From Weimeria sp002480925 (GTDB taxonomy: Bacteria; Bacillota; Clostridia; Lachnospirales; Lachnospiraceae), in assembly GCF_052064335.1 (NCBI RefSeq), contig NZ_JBQHVU010000015.1, forward strand, positions 1 to 64,000: a DNA stretch of 64,000 nt, read 5' to 3'. Under the pieces are notes generated by a model, which ran no database searches, was not told where the DNA came from, and saw nothing but the letters and a program-made list of their open reading frames with translations. This document shows positions 24,501-32,737 of this stretch, piece by piece (positions within the stretch are counted from its first letter, which is position 1; every line of letters begins with the position of its first letter). Position numbers and translations under genes: made by a program.

Positions 24501-24528
24501 AAGGGACAGTCTAAGTGACTGTCCCTTT
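24501..24528 (+). terminator. terminator of the BASS gene with a GGGACAG core
   Basis: AAGGGACAGTC (24501-24511), loop TAAGT, GACTGTCCCTT (24517-24527), then TTT. The core resembles the palindromic repeats at 6.6-10.3 kb, but the GGTGAAAAA arms are missing. Confidence 0.82.
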
Positions 24529-24533
24529 TGCTG

Positions 24534-24562
24534 TTGACGAAAGTGCCTGACAGGCGTATGAT
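24534..24562 (+). promoter_or_regulatory. promoter of the beta-helix protein gene
   Basis: TTGACG (24534-24539), 17-bp spacer, TATGAT (24557-24562), lying 37 bp before the ATG. It follows the upstream terminator directly. Confidence 0.75.
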
Positions 24563-24599
24563 AATCATTTAGTCAGCAATATTTTAGGAGAAAGTGTAA

Positions 24600-25514
24600 A
24601 TGAGAGGAAACATAGTAAAGGCATTGACCCTTATAGCAGCCATTGTGACGGTTACAGCTTATGCAGGAAACAGTAGCTCCGTGGCAGAGGCAGCACCTAA
24701 GACTAAGAAGACAGTTACAGTTGAGCCCTCGGGTGATGAGAGCGGATGCTTGGACTTCAATGAGATAGCCGCCTACAGCGAGGAGGGAGGCTATAAGATA
24801 ATCCTTAGTCCCGGGACATACTATATCAACGGCCAGCTGCGTCTTAACAGCAATACATATCTTAAGGCAGACGGCGCAAAGATAATAGAGGTCCAGAATG
24901 GATCCAGGCTTATTACCCAGCCCTATGACAGGAACGGCTATAAGCAAAGGAAGGGCTACGACAGTGTCCATGATATAACTATAGACGGCGGCACCTGGGC
25001 GGGGACAAAGAAATTCGCCGACTACGGAGTGAATATCAAGAATGGACAAAAGACAGGTCCTAATGTGATAAATTTCTGGCATGCCAGGAATATCACGATA
25101 AAGAATCTTTGTGTATACAATGCAGTAAATGCTCATTTGATAGAGCTTTGCGGTGTAAAAAACGCCCGCATCATCGGTTGTCACATAGGCTGTCGCAAGA
25201 CTAAGGACGGAAGCCTGAAAAGAGGCTGTTCCAAGGGCGATATATACCGGGGTGCTATACAGCTTGATTTCTGCTCGAAGTCGGGCAACAGGCATTCAGA
25301 GCCCTTCGATGGAACGACCTGCCGAAATGTCACTATAAAGGACAATTATATCTGGTACAGGACAGGAATACAGATAGCAAATGATTCGTCAAAGACCACA
25401 AATGATGTGAAGGTAAAGGACAATATACTGCGCTGTAAATACGCCTGGACTAATGTCAGCATGAGAAAGGCCCGTGGCTTTAAGGAATCAGGCAACAAGA
25501 GAAAAAAGTATTAG
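24600..25514 (+). CDS. secreted right-handed beta-helix (pectate lyase/GH28-like) protein
   Basis: A 304-residue protein with a signal peptide (KALTLIAAIVTVTAYAG; probable cleavage near 34, after VAEAA). The body has repeated coil-forming strands: YKIILSPGTYYINGQLRLNSN, HDITIDGGTWAG, RNITIKNLCVYNA, NARIIGCHIG and NVTIKDNYIWYRTG. This is the parallel beta-helix of pectate lyases and polygalacturonases. Catalytic Asp residues of GH28 (NTD/DD) are not clear, so activity is uncertain; polysaccharide binding or cleavage outside the cell is likely. The SD is TAGGAGA. Confidence 0.75.
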   Translation: MRGNIVKALTLIAAIVTVTAYAGNSSSVAEAAPKTKKTVTVEPSGDESGCLDFNEIAAYSEEGGYKIILSPGTYYINGQLRLNSNTYLKADGAKIIEVQNGSRLITQPYDRNGYKQRKGYDSVHDITIDGGTWAGTKKFADYGVNIKNGQKTGPNVINFWHARNITIKNLCVYNAVNAHLIELCGVKNARIIGCHIGCRKTKDGSLKRGCSKGDIYRGAIQLDFCSKSGNRHSEPFDGTTCRNVTIKDNYIWYRTGIQIANDSSKTTNDVKVKDNILRCKYAWTNVSMRKARGFKESGNKRKKY

Positions 25515-25531
25515 TAATGAAGGAGACTGTA

Positions 25532-26191
25532 ATGGATCAGGCAAAGAGGATAAACTATCAGCATACAGCAGCAAGCATAATAAATAAGCTAAAGGCCCGT
25601 CATATGGAAGGTTTCTACTGTGAGGATTTAGGATCAGCCAAGGAGAAGGTAATAGAGCTAATAGAAAACGGCATGGATCAAAAGCCATCAAAGGGGCGGA
25701 GCGTGGCCTATGGAGGATCCATGACGATCGACAATACGGATCTTAAGGCTATGATTGAGGCAGCAGGGCATAAGCTTATAGTAAGGGAAGACTATAAGAC
25801 ACCTGAGGAGATGAGGGAGCTTAAGGCTCTTTCGGTAAATGCCGATTCCTTTATAATGAGTACCAATGCCATCACACTTGACGGTGAGCTTATAAACATA
25901 GATGGACGCGGAAACAGGCTATCATTTATGATATACGGGCCGGATCAGGTGATAATCCTTGCAGGGATGAATAAGGTCGTCACAGGGGTAGAGGACGGGA
26001 TAAGGAGAGTAAGAAATATTGCTGCCCCTGCCAATACAGTAAGACTTGGCTGCGATACACCGTGTGCCCTGACGGGTCAGTGCGCAAACTGCCTTAAAAA
26101 CACAATATGCGACCAGATAGTGGTCACAAGGGCATCCATGATACCGGGCAGGATAAAGGTAGTGCTTTTTGGCGAGGAAGCAGGATACTGA
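25532..26191 (+). CDS. LUD-domain (LutB/LutC-like) protein
   Basis: A 219-residue protein of the LUD family found in lactate-utilisation proteins. GRSVAYGGSMTIDNTDL (about 56-72) and NADSFIMSTNAITLDGELINIDGRGNR (abridged, about 109-135) are the family's glycine-rich ligand segments. A Cys-rich tail, GCDTPCALTGQCANCLKN (about 175-192), could bind a metal or cluster. It is a stand-alone form with no lutA or lutB nearby. The ATG at 25532 is 6 bp after AAGGAG; an ATG at 25517 overlaps that SD and is less likely. trmL follows at 22 bp. Confidence 0.8.
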   Translation: MDQAKRINYQHTAASIINKLKARHMEGFYCEDLGSAKEKVIELIENGMDQKPSKGRSVAYGGSMTIDNTDLKAMIEAAGHKLIVREDYKTPEEMRELKALSVNADSFIMSTNAITLDGELINIDGRGNRLSFMIYGPDQVIILAGMNKVVTGVEDGIRRVRNIAAPANTVRLGCDTPCALTGQCANCLKNTICDQIVVTRASMIPGRIKVVLFGEEAGY

Positions 26192-26213
26192 TAAGTGAAA
26201 GGACATAAGGAAA

Positions 26214-26747
26214 ATGCTTGGCATAGTCTTACATGAGCCGGAAATCCCGTTTAATACCGGAGCCATCGGCCGGACCTGTGTGGCTACAGGCTCATCGCTC
26301 CATCTTATATATCCACTGGGATTTGCGCTAAGTGATAAATATATAAAGAGAGCTGGCATGGATTACTGGTCCAGGCTTGATCTGCACAAGTACAATGATT
26401 ATGAGGATTTTATAGAAAGACATAGTAATCTTTGCTTTAACAATGAGGGAGAGTCAGGCTCTAAAAAGCTCTGGTTTGCAACTACAAAGGCCAGACAATG
26501 CTACTCGGATGTGAGTTTCGGAAAGGATGATATGATCATGTTCGGAAAGGAGTCTGCCGGGATCCCTGAGGAAATACTGATAAGGCATCCTGATTCATGT
26601 ATCAGGATCCCAATGATTGGAGAAACCCGTTCCCTTAATCTGTCGAACTCGGTTGCCATAGTGCTCTATGAAGCACTGCGTCAGAACGGCTTTGCCGGGC
26701 TTAACGAAAAGGGCCAGCTTCACCGGCTAAGCTGGGACTTAAGATAG
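26214..26747 (+). CDS. trmL: tRNA (cytidine(34)-2'-O)-methyltransferase
   Basis: A 177-residue SPOUT-class enzyme that 2'-O-methylates the wobble base of tRNA-Leu. The N-terminus (IVLHEPEIPFNTGAIGRTC) and the knot motifs FGKESAGIPEEIL and IRIPMIGETRSLNLSNSVAI are diagnostic. A short insert (SNLCFNNEGESGSKKL, about 71-86) is slightly longer than usual. The SD-like AAGGACATAAGG precedes the ATG. It is probably co-transcribed with the LUD gene. No cofactor-binding residue appears to be missing. Confidence 0.93.
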   Translation: MLGIVLHEPEIPFNTGAIGRTCVATGSSLHLIYPLGFALSDKYIKRAGMDYWSRLDLHKYNDYEDFIERHSNLCFNNEGESGSKKLWFATTKARQCYSDVSFGKDDMIMFGKESAGIPEEILIRHPDSCIRIPMIGETRSLNLSNSVAIVLYEALRQNGFAGLNEKGQLHRLSWDLR

Positions 26748-26753
26748 TTTTTC

Positions 26754-26810
26754 TTGACATGCTTCTTCAAAAATAATAAGGTAGTAGCTGGCAGATTTCC
26801 GGGTGAAATC
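26754..26810 (+). promoter_or_regulatory. promoter and leader hairpin of the antiporter gene
   Basis: TTGACA (26754-26759), 17-bp spacer and TAAGGT (26777-26782) form a probable promoter. The leader then folds GATTTC (26794-26799) with GAAATC (26805-26810) around CGGGT, 26 bp before the ATG. Confidence 0.5.
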
Positions 26811-26835
26811 CGAATGGTTTTATGGAGGTAATAAA

Positions 26836-28182
26836 ATGAGTGTTCCTATATGGATGTGTATCCCATTTGCGGGATTGCTGCTCTGTGTAGCGCTTTTTCC
26901 GCTTTTCGCAGGAGAATGGTGGGAGAAGCACGAGGGGTTGGTGGTCGCACTGTGGTCAGTTGCTGTGATAGTGATCTTCGGGGCCAGATTCGGCGCAGGC
27001 GCTGCTGTAAAGACCGTAGTATCATGTATAGCAAATGACTACCTGACCTTTATCATCCTTTTATTCGGGCTGTACTGTGTAGCAGGAAATATTTCCTTTA
27101 CGGGAGATCTGGCAGGATCCCCGGGAGTGAATGTCGTTCTGCTTGCTATAGGAACACTTCTTTCAAGCCTTATTGGTACGACAGGATCATCAATGCTTAT
27201 GATCCGTCCTGTGATCAAGATGAATGGCTGGAGGAAGAGAAAGTCACAGATCATGATATTCTTCATCTTCCTTGTGTCAAATATAGGAGGATGCCTGACT
27301 CCTATGGGAGATCCTCCGCTTCTTATGGGATTCATGAGAGGGGTTCCTTTCTTCTGGAGCCTGCATCTATTCCCTGTCCTTATAGTAAATATGATCCTTC
27401 TGCTTACTATATTCTATTATATAGACAGAAAGGCCTACAGGGCTGATATAGCAGAGGGCCGTATGCCGGATCTGCATTCTACGACTACAAAGATCAGCTT
27501 CAGCGGACTTCACAATCTGCTCTTTCTTATAATGATAGTGGTAGGAGTGATCCTGAGCGGATCCCTTCCTGGTATGAAGGTTTTCCAGAATAGTGACGGC
27601 TCGGTAAAGGGTATATCACTTCCGGGAGGCGACACTCTGGGGTGGCCATCGATCATAGAGGTGGCTATTATTCTTCTGGCTGCTTTTCTGTCATTTAAGA
27701 CAACTGACAAGGAGGTCCGTACCAGGAACCATTTCACCTGGGGAGCTATCCAGGAGGTGGCAGTGCTTTTCATAGGGATCTTCCTTACCATGCAGCCGGC
27801 ACTTATGCTTCTTAAAGACAAGGGAGGCGACCTGGGACTTACGACTCCTGTCCAGATGTTTTTCTCAACAGGGGCGCTCTCAAGCTTCCTTGACAATACA
27901 CCTACATATCTGGTATTCCTTACGACAGCAGGTGCTCTTGGGTTTAAGAGCGGACTTCATACGGCGCTTGGCGTGATACCGATGAAGATGCTTACCGCTA
28001 TATCATGCGGTGCTGTCTTCATGGGAGCTAATACCTATATAGGTAACGCTCCAAACTTCATGGTAAAGTCCATGTCGGACGAGAACGGTGTTTCGATGCC
28101 TTCGTTCTTCGGATACATGAAGTGGTCAATTAGTATACTGATACCGGTGTTCATCCTTGATGCACTGATATTCTTCATTTAG
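26836..28182 (+). CDS. NhaD-type sodium/proton antiporter (ion transporter superfamily)
   Basis: A 448-residue membrane protein with about 12 helices. Motifs are GTTGSSMLMIRPVIKMNG (about 119-136), SNIGGCLTPMGDPPLLMGF (about 153-171) and LDNTPTYLVFL, typical of NhaD-like antiporters and the wider arsenite/citrate transporter superfamily. Na+/H+ exchange is the most probable activity. The ATG at 26836 follows TGGAGGTAA; a GTG 33 bp upstream lies within the leader hairpin region. The kinase-like gene follows at 14 bp. Confidence 0.83.
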   Translation: MSVPIWMCIPFAGLLLCVALFPLFAGEWWEKHEGLVVALWSVAVIVIFGARFGAGAAVKTVVSCIANDYLTFIILLFGLYCVAGNISFTGDLAGSPGVNVVLLAIGTLLSSLIGTTGSSMLMIRPVIKMNGWRKRKSQIMIFFIFLVSNIGGCLTPMGDPPLLMGFMRGVPFFWSLHLFPVLIVNMILLLTIFYYIDRKAYRADIAEGRMPDLHSTTTKISFSGLHNLLFLIMIVVGVILSGSLPGMKVFQNSDGSVKGISLPGGDTLGWPSIIEVAIILLAAFLSFKTTDKEVRTRNHFTWGAIQEVAVLFIGIFLTMQPALMLLKDKGGDLGLTTPVQMFFSTGALSSFLDNTPTYLVFLTTAGALGFKSGLHTALGVIPMKMLTAISCGAVFMGANTYIGNAPNFMVKSMSDENGVSMPSFFGYMKWSISILIPVFILDALIFFI

Positions 28183-28196
28183 AAAGGCGGTATTAT

Positions 28197-29213
28197 ATGT
28201 CAGACAAGAATGAAGCGATCAGACTCGCAAAGAGAATATATGACCTTGATGAAAAGGCCTATCGTGCTTCAGGCTCTGCCCTGGGCCATGTATATACCGG
28301 TGACAGGGAGGCCAGGATTGATGAGATCATAAGGTGCATGGAGACACCTGAGGTACGCTTTAATCTCAGACAGCAGCTTGCTCTTATCGGAAACATGGCT
28401 CATACCATAGAAGACGACGATGAGAGAGAGAAGGTGCTTGGGGAGTACGAGGATGTGATAAAGGATTTCCATGAGTTCATCGATAAGAACGGCGGTCCTT
28501 CCGGTATCATGGATCCTATTATCGCAAGCTTAAACTCCCTTACCTTAAAGAACAGGATGGAGAAGCAGCATCTTATCATCTGCATCAGCCGTTCAAGTGC
28601 CTCAGGAGGAAGCCATGTGGGACTGGAGCTCGCTGAGAAGCTTAATATCGATTATCTGGATTCGCGCATAATTGAGAATATGATAAAAAAGCTCGAGGTG
28701 ACGGAGGACATAGAGAAGGCTACATCTGAGATCCCTGAATCCGAGGGCAGCAGCGCTGATATAGATGAGGAGATCCTGTCTTTTGAAAACACATCAAAGA
28801 TCAGGAAGTTTATCCACAGGAAAAACAGGTATCATGGATTGAACTATCTGGATGCAAGCTTTTTCCGTATGACTGAGATCATCACGGCTCTGGCAAAGGA
28901 GCAGGACTTCGTTATCGTTGGTCGTGCTGCTGACAGGATTCTGACGAATAACAGGATTCCTCACATCAGCATCTTTATCACGGCACCTTTCGAGTCGAGG
29001 ATCACCAGGGTTCAGAAGATAAGAGGCTGTGACAGAAGGACAGCCAGGAAGATTCTGAAGGCTGCGGATAATATTCATGCGAGATATTATAACTACTACA
29101 CCGGTCTTAAATGGGGTGATGCGAATAACTATGACCTCTGCCTTAACAGCGCAAGCTACGGAATAGATGGCTGTGTAAAGCTTATTATGAACCTGCTTGA
29201 GCCGGTAAAGTAG
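28197..29213 (+). CDS. cytidylate kinase-like family protein
   Basis: A 338-residue protein. The N-terminal 120 residues are helical (NEAIRLAKRIYDLDEKAY...). A P-loop NTPase domain follows from about 125, with an atypical Walker A (ICISRSSASGGSHVGLELAE), then LDSRIIENMIKK, FVIVGRAADRIL and FITAPFESRITRVQKIRGC. This is the cytidylate-kinase-2 family common in Clostridia, whose substrate is not established. It is coupled to the antiporter (14-bp gap, SD AAAGGCGG). A terminator follows at 29236. Confidence 0.78.
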   Translation: MSDKNEAIRLAKRIYDLDEKAYRASGSALGHVYTGDREARIDEIIRCMETPEVRFNLRQQLALIGNMAHTIEDDDEREKVLGEYEDVIKDFHEFIDKNGGPSGIMDPIIASLNSLTLKNRMEKQHLIICISRSSASGGSHVGLELAEKLNIDYLDSRIIENMIKKLEVTEDIEKATSEIPESEGSSADIDEEILSFENTSKIRKFIHRKNRYHGLNYLDASFFRMTEIITALAKEQDFVIVGRAADRILTNNRIPHISIFITAPFESRITRVQKIRGCDRRTARKILKAADNIHARYYNYYTGLKWGDANNYDLCLNSASYGIDGCVKLIMNLLEPVK

Positions 29214-29235
29214 GAAAGAAACAGTAAGAAGGGAG

Positions 29236-29265
29236 CAGAGCTATGACTAGTAGCTCTGTTTTTTT
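29236..29265 (+). terminator. intrinsic terminator after the cytidylate kinase-like gene
   Basis: CAGAGCTA (29236-29243), 7-nt loop, TAGCTCTG (29251-29258), then seven Ts. Confidence 0.88.
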
Positions 29266-29302
29266 GGATAAGCAGATGATATGCAAAAGAAAGGATTTCA
29301 AG

Positions 29303-30457
29303 ATGAAAAAACGTATTTTTTCCGTGATCATGGCAATGGTCTTTTCTGCCACCCTTTTAATGCCTGTGGCTGCGAGGGCAGATGATTACTATGAGGACAG
29401 TGAAGGGGATTACGATTACAGTGATGATTACTCTATTGATGACGACTACAGTGATGACAATGACGACTATGATGAAGATGTGCCTGTCGACTATTCAAAT
29501 GCAGCCTTAAAGGATACTGACCTTACTGTTCTGGCATCAAAGGACTGGGGGGATTCGTATACAGCTTCGGGACAGATTGAGATAACCGGACTTCCTGAGG
29601 GTTCATACGCAGACGACGAGGATATATCAAATATCACAAGCCAGAATCCCAATATCAAGGCTGACTCATACAGTCTTTCTATTTCTGAAAATGTGCTCGA
29701 GTTTGAAGTCGAGGGAACAGGAAGCACCACGATCTCATTTATGCTAGGGACAAAGCAGCTTTCGTTTCATCTTAGAATTCTGGTTCCACTAAGCATGAAA
29801 TCAAATTCCTATGTGCTTACAAGGGGACATAAGGTAAAGCTTAAGCTCTCTGGTGATAAGAGCGGAGTAAAGCTTAAGTACCAGAGCCTTAAGCCTTCTG
29901 TTGCCTCGGTAAACAGCAGGGGTCAGGTAAAGGCAAAGAAGCCTGGCACAGCCGTAATAAGGATCACAGCTGATTATGGTGAGACAAAGGACTATATAGG
30001 TACTGTGATAAATGTGACAACAAGCAAGAAATCAGCTGTATTCAGATGGGCAAGAAGCTATGTTGCAAAGAGCAAATATAGTCAGGCCAAAAGGATGCAG
30101 AAGGGATACTATGACTGCTCGTCACTTGTCTGGAGAGCCTATAAGAGCAGAGGCATATCACTTTTGAATAAAAACTATGCGCCTACAGCAGCTGACCTCG
30201 CCAAATATCTGGTCGGAAAGGGCAGGAAGGTAGGAAATGCATCTTTAAGTAACTTCGATTCAGGAAAGTTCCAGATCGGAGATCTGATGTTTGAGACAGG
30301 TGCAAAGAACGGCAGATATGATGGGATCTACCATGTCGAGATGTTCGGTGGATATGCCCTTAATGATTTTGATGAAAGCGGAAAGCCGGAGTTATCCTAT
30401 AATTTCGCCAACCTTCAGTATTATCCTAACTCTGCCAATATCATCTGCCGGCCTTAG
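29303..30457 (+). CDS. secreted Ig-like (BIG2) plus NlpC/P60 cell-wall hydrolase
   Basis: A 384-residue protein with a signal peptide ending about residue 27 (PVAARA). A very acidic Asp/Tyr-rich stretch follows (about 28-66), then a domain of unknown type and a BIG2-like Ig domain (about 155-240, with VLTRGHKVKLKLSG and KPGTAVIRITADYG). The C-terminal NlpC/P60 domain has Cys in YYDCSSLVWRAYKSRG and His in YHVEMFGGYA. It likely cleaves peptidoglycan stem peptides outside the cell. AAAGGAT precedes the ATG; longer in-frame starts lie in the upstream terminator. Confidence 0.82.
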   Translation: MKKRIFSVIMAMVFSATLLMPVAARADDYYEDSEGDYDYSDDYSIDDDYSDDNDDYDEDVPVDYSNAALKDTDLTVLASKDWGDSYTASGQIEITGLPEGSYADDEDISNITSQNPNIKADSYSLSISENVLEFEVEGTGSTTISFMLGTKQLSFHLRILVPLSMKSNSYVLTRGHKVKLKLSGDKSGVKLKYQSLKPSVASVNSRGQVKAKKPGTAVIRITADYGETKDYIGTVINVTTSKKSAVFRWARSYVAKSKYSQAKRMQKGYYDCSSLVWRAYKSRGISLLNKNYAPTAADLAKYLVGKGRKVGNASLSNFDSGKFQIGDLMFETGAKNGRYDGIYHVEMFGGYALNDFDESGKPELSYNFANLQYYPNSANIICRP

Positions 30458-30594
30458 ACTGGATTTATTTCAAAAAAGGCTTGCATTTTTGGAGAAATGT
30501 GGTATAATACGTCTCAATGCAGAGGAAACGGTTTTTGGGTTTAAGGGTTTCCATGCTTTGACTATGAATGCAAGTATGTACACGAGGTGATACT

Positions 30595-30819
30595 ATGAAG
30601 TTTATGATTCGTTTACACAGCCCTAAGGATGCAGAGGAGTTCGTAAAGATAGCATCAGGATACGATTATGATATCGATCTGAAGACCGGTGCTGCTTATC
30701 TTGATGCCAAGTCCCTTCTTGGAGTGATTTCATGTGCCATTGATAAGAAGGCAATGGTGATCTGCCCTAAGGGAGCGTCAGATTTCAGGAACAGCGTTGC
30801 GAAGTTTGCTGTAGCATAA
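30595..30819 (+). CDS. HPr-like protein lacking the catalytic histidine
   Basis: A 74-residue protein with the HPr fold. The second half (YDYDIDLKTGAAYLDAKSLLGVISCAI) aligns well with the Ser46-helix region of PTS HPr. The first loop lacks the HARPA phospho-histidine motif: after LHSPKDAEEFV there is no His at the position of His15. The equivalent of Ser46 (AKSLLG) remains. It cannot carry phosphate for sugar uptake in the usual way and may be regulatory. The ATG at 30595 follows GAGGTGAT. A terminator follows at 30838. Confidence 0.72.
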   Translation: MKFMIRLHSPKDAEEFVKIASGYDYDIDLKTGAAYLDAKSLLGVISCAIDKKAMVICPKGASDFRNSVAKFAVA

Positions 30820-30837
30820 GAGAGGCAGATGGCACAG

Positions 30838-30870
30838 GACTTTGATGGATTTCCATCAGGGTCTTTTTTT
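30838..30870 (+). terminator. intrinsic terminator after the HPr-like gene
   Basis: GACTTTGATGG (30838-30848), loop ATTT, CCATCAGGGTC (30853-30863), then seven Ts. Confidence 0.85.
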
Positions 30871-30885
30871 GTTAAATTTAATATG

Positions 30886-30899
30886 GTTGTTTTTACAAC
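30886..30899 (+). promoter_or_regulatory. short palindrome upstream of hcp
   Basis: GTTGT-TTTT-ACAAC, about 70 bp before the hcp ATG. It may be an operator for a nitrosative-stress regulator. No convincing -35/-10 pair was located. Confidence 0.4.
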
Positions 30900-30969
30900 G
30901 TAACAATCATGCAGACTCTGATATCCTTATATACGGAAAATCAATCACGAAATATCAGTGGAGGTAGAA

Positions 30970-32610
30970 ATGGACAATCAGATGTTTTGTTATCAGTGTC
31001 AGGAGACAGCAGGATGCAAGGGATGCACAATATCAGGTGTATGTGGAAAGAAGCCTGAGGTAGCAAGGATGCAGGATCTTCTGATCTATGTGACTAAGGG
31101 ACTTTCAGCTGTCACAAGCGCTCTTAGAAAGAATGGAGCAGCGATACCGGAGGATGTCAACCATCTTGTAACGGTAAATCTCTTTACGACGATCACAAAT
31201 GCCAATTTTGATCTGGATTCGATAGAGGAGAAGGTTGTAAGGACTCTTGAGAAGAAGGAGGAGCTTCTGGCAGGATTAAAGGAGTCACAGAGGAAGAGCC
31301 TGCCTGATGCTGCATTATGGAATGGAGACAGGGAAAGCTTCGATGAGAAGGCAAAAGAGGTCGGAGTCCTTTCTACGAAGGATCAGGACATCAGGTCATT
31401 AAGAGAGCTTATCACATACGGATTAAAGGGACTTTCTGCATATACTAAGCATGCGAACGCTCTTTTAAAGGAGGATCCTTCTGTAGACGAGTTCATCCAG
31501 GAGACCCTTGCAAAGACTCTTGATGATTCTCTTACTGTCGATGATCTGGTAAAGCTTACTCTTGAGACCGGAAAGGCCGGAGTAAACGGCATGGCACTTC
31601 TTGATTCGGCAAATACCAGCACATATGGGAATCCAGAGATCACAAGTGTGGATATAGGTGTAAGGAATAATCCTGGAATCCTTATATCAGGACATGACCT
31701 TAAGGATCTTGAGATGCTTCTTGAGCAGACAAAGGGAACAGGCGTCGATGTCTATACCCATTCCGAGATGCTTCCTGCTCATTATTATCCTTTCTTCAAG
31801 AAGTATGATAACTTTGCCGGAAACTATGGAAACGCATGGTGGAAGCAGAAGGAGGAGTTCGAAAGCTTCAACGGACCTATCCTTATGACCACCAACTGCA
31901 TAGTACCTCCAAAGGATTCTTATAAGGACAGACTCTTTACCACAGGTGCCTGCGGATATCCGGGATGTAAGCATATCGATGCTCCTTACGGACAGGAGAA
32001 GGATTTCTCTCCTATCATCGAGCTTGCAAAGAAGTGCAAGGCACCTGATCAGATAGAGACAGGTAAGATTGTAGGTGGCTTCGCCCATGAGCAGGTATTC
32101 GCACTTGCAGACAAGATAGTAGATGCGGTAAAGAGCGGTGCTATAAAGAAGTTTGTCGTAATGGCCGGCTGTGACGGCAGGGCTAAGTCGAGAAGCTACT
32201 ATACAGACTTTGCAAAGGCTCTTCCAAAGGATGCAGTGATCCTTACCGCAGGCTGCGCAAAGTATAAGTACAACAAGCTTGACCTTGGGGATATAAATGG
32301 AATTCCAAGAGTTCTTGATGCCGGACAGTGCAACGATTCATATTCACTTGCTCTTATAGCCTTAAAGCTGAAGGAGATATTCGGACTTTCAGATGTAAAC
32401 GAGCTTCCGATCGTTTATAACATAGCTTGGTATGAGCAGAAGGCAGTCATAGTTCTTCTTGCCCTTCTCTATCTGGGTGTGAAGAATATCCATCTGGGAC
32501 CAACCCTTCCGGCCTTCCTTTCTCCAAATGTCGCAAAAGTCCTTGTTGACAATTTCGGCATAGCAGGAATCGGTAGTGTAGAGGACGATATGAAGCTCTT
32601 TTTCGAGTAA
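30970..32610 (+). CDS. hcp: hybrid cluster protein (hydroxylamine reductase / NO reductase)
   Basis: A 546-residue iron-sulfur protein. N-terminal CYQCQETAGCKGCTISGVCG supplies the first cluster. CGYPGCKH, VMAGCDGRAKSRSYY and TAGCAKYKYNKLDLGDI with DAGQCNDSYS give the ligands of the hybrid [4Fe-2S-2O] cluster. It reduces NO or hydroxylamine and takes part in nitrosative stress defence in anaerobes. The reductase partner hcr is absent. The ATG at 30970 follows GTGGAGGTAGAA; a GTG 12 bp upstream overlaps that SD. Confidence 0.95.
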   Translation: MDNQMFCYQCQETAGCKGCTISGVCGKKPEVARMQDLLIYVTKGLSAVTSALRKNGAAIPEDVNHLVTVNLFTTITNANFDLDSIEEKVVRTLEKKEELLAGLKESQRKSLPDAALWNGDRESFDEKAKEVGVLSTKDQDIRSLRELITYGLKGLSAYTKHANALLKEDPSVDEFIQETLAKTLDDSLTVDDLVKLTLETGKAGVNGMALLDSANTSTYGNPEITSVDIGVRNNPGILISGHDLKDLEMLLEQTKGTGVDVYTHSEMLPAHYYPFFKKYDNFAGNYGNAWWKQKEEFESFNGPILMTTNCIVPPKDSYKDRLFTTGACGYPGCKHIDAPYGQEKDFSPIIELAKKCKAPDQIETGKIVGGFAHEQVFALADKIVDAVKSGAIKKFVVMAGCDGRAKSRSYYTDFAKALPKDAVILTAGCAKYKYNKLDLGDINGIPRVLDAGQCNDSYSLALIALKLKEIFGLSDVNELPIVYNIAWYEQKAVIVLLALLYLGVKNIHLGPTLPAFLSPNVAKVLVDNFGIAGIGSVEDDMKLFFE

Positions 32611-32668
32611 AAGGTAAAAATATCCTGTCACTTTTTATATCGTTGTGTTATAATACAAGACAGCAATG

Positions 32669-32692
32669 GCGCCCTGTGTCAGGGCGTCTTTT
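32669..32692 (+). terminator. hairpin between hcp and argC
   Basis: CGCCCT (32670-32675), loop GTGTC, AGGGCG (32681-32686), then TCTTTT. A TATAAT at 32649-32654 precedes it (with CTGTCA 18 bp before) and another TATAAT at 32699-32704 follows it. It may end hcp, or act as an attenuator in the argC leader if the first box is used. Confidence 0.55.
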
Positions 32693-32737
32693 GCAGTTTA
32701 TAATCATTAGAAAATACTTTTGAAGGAAAGGAACAAG

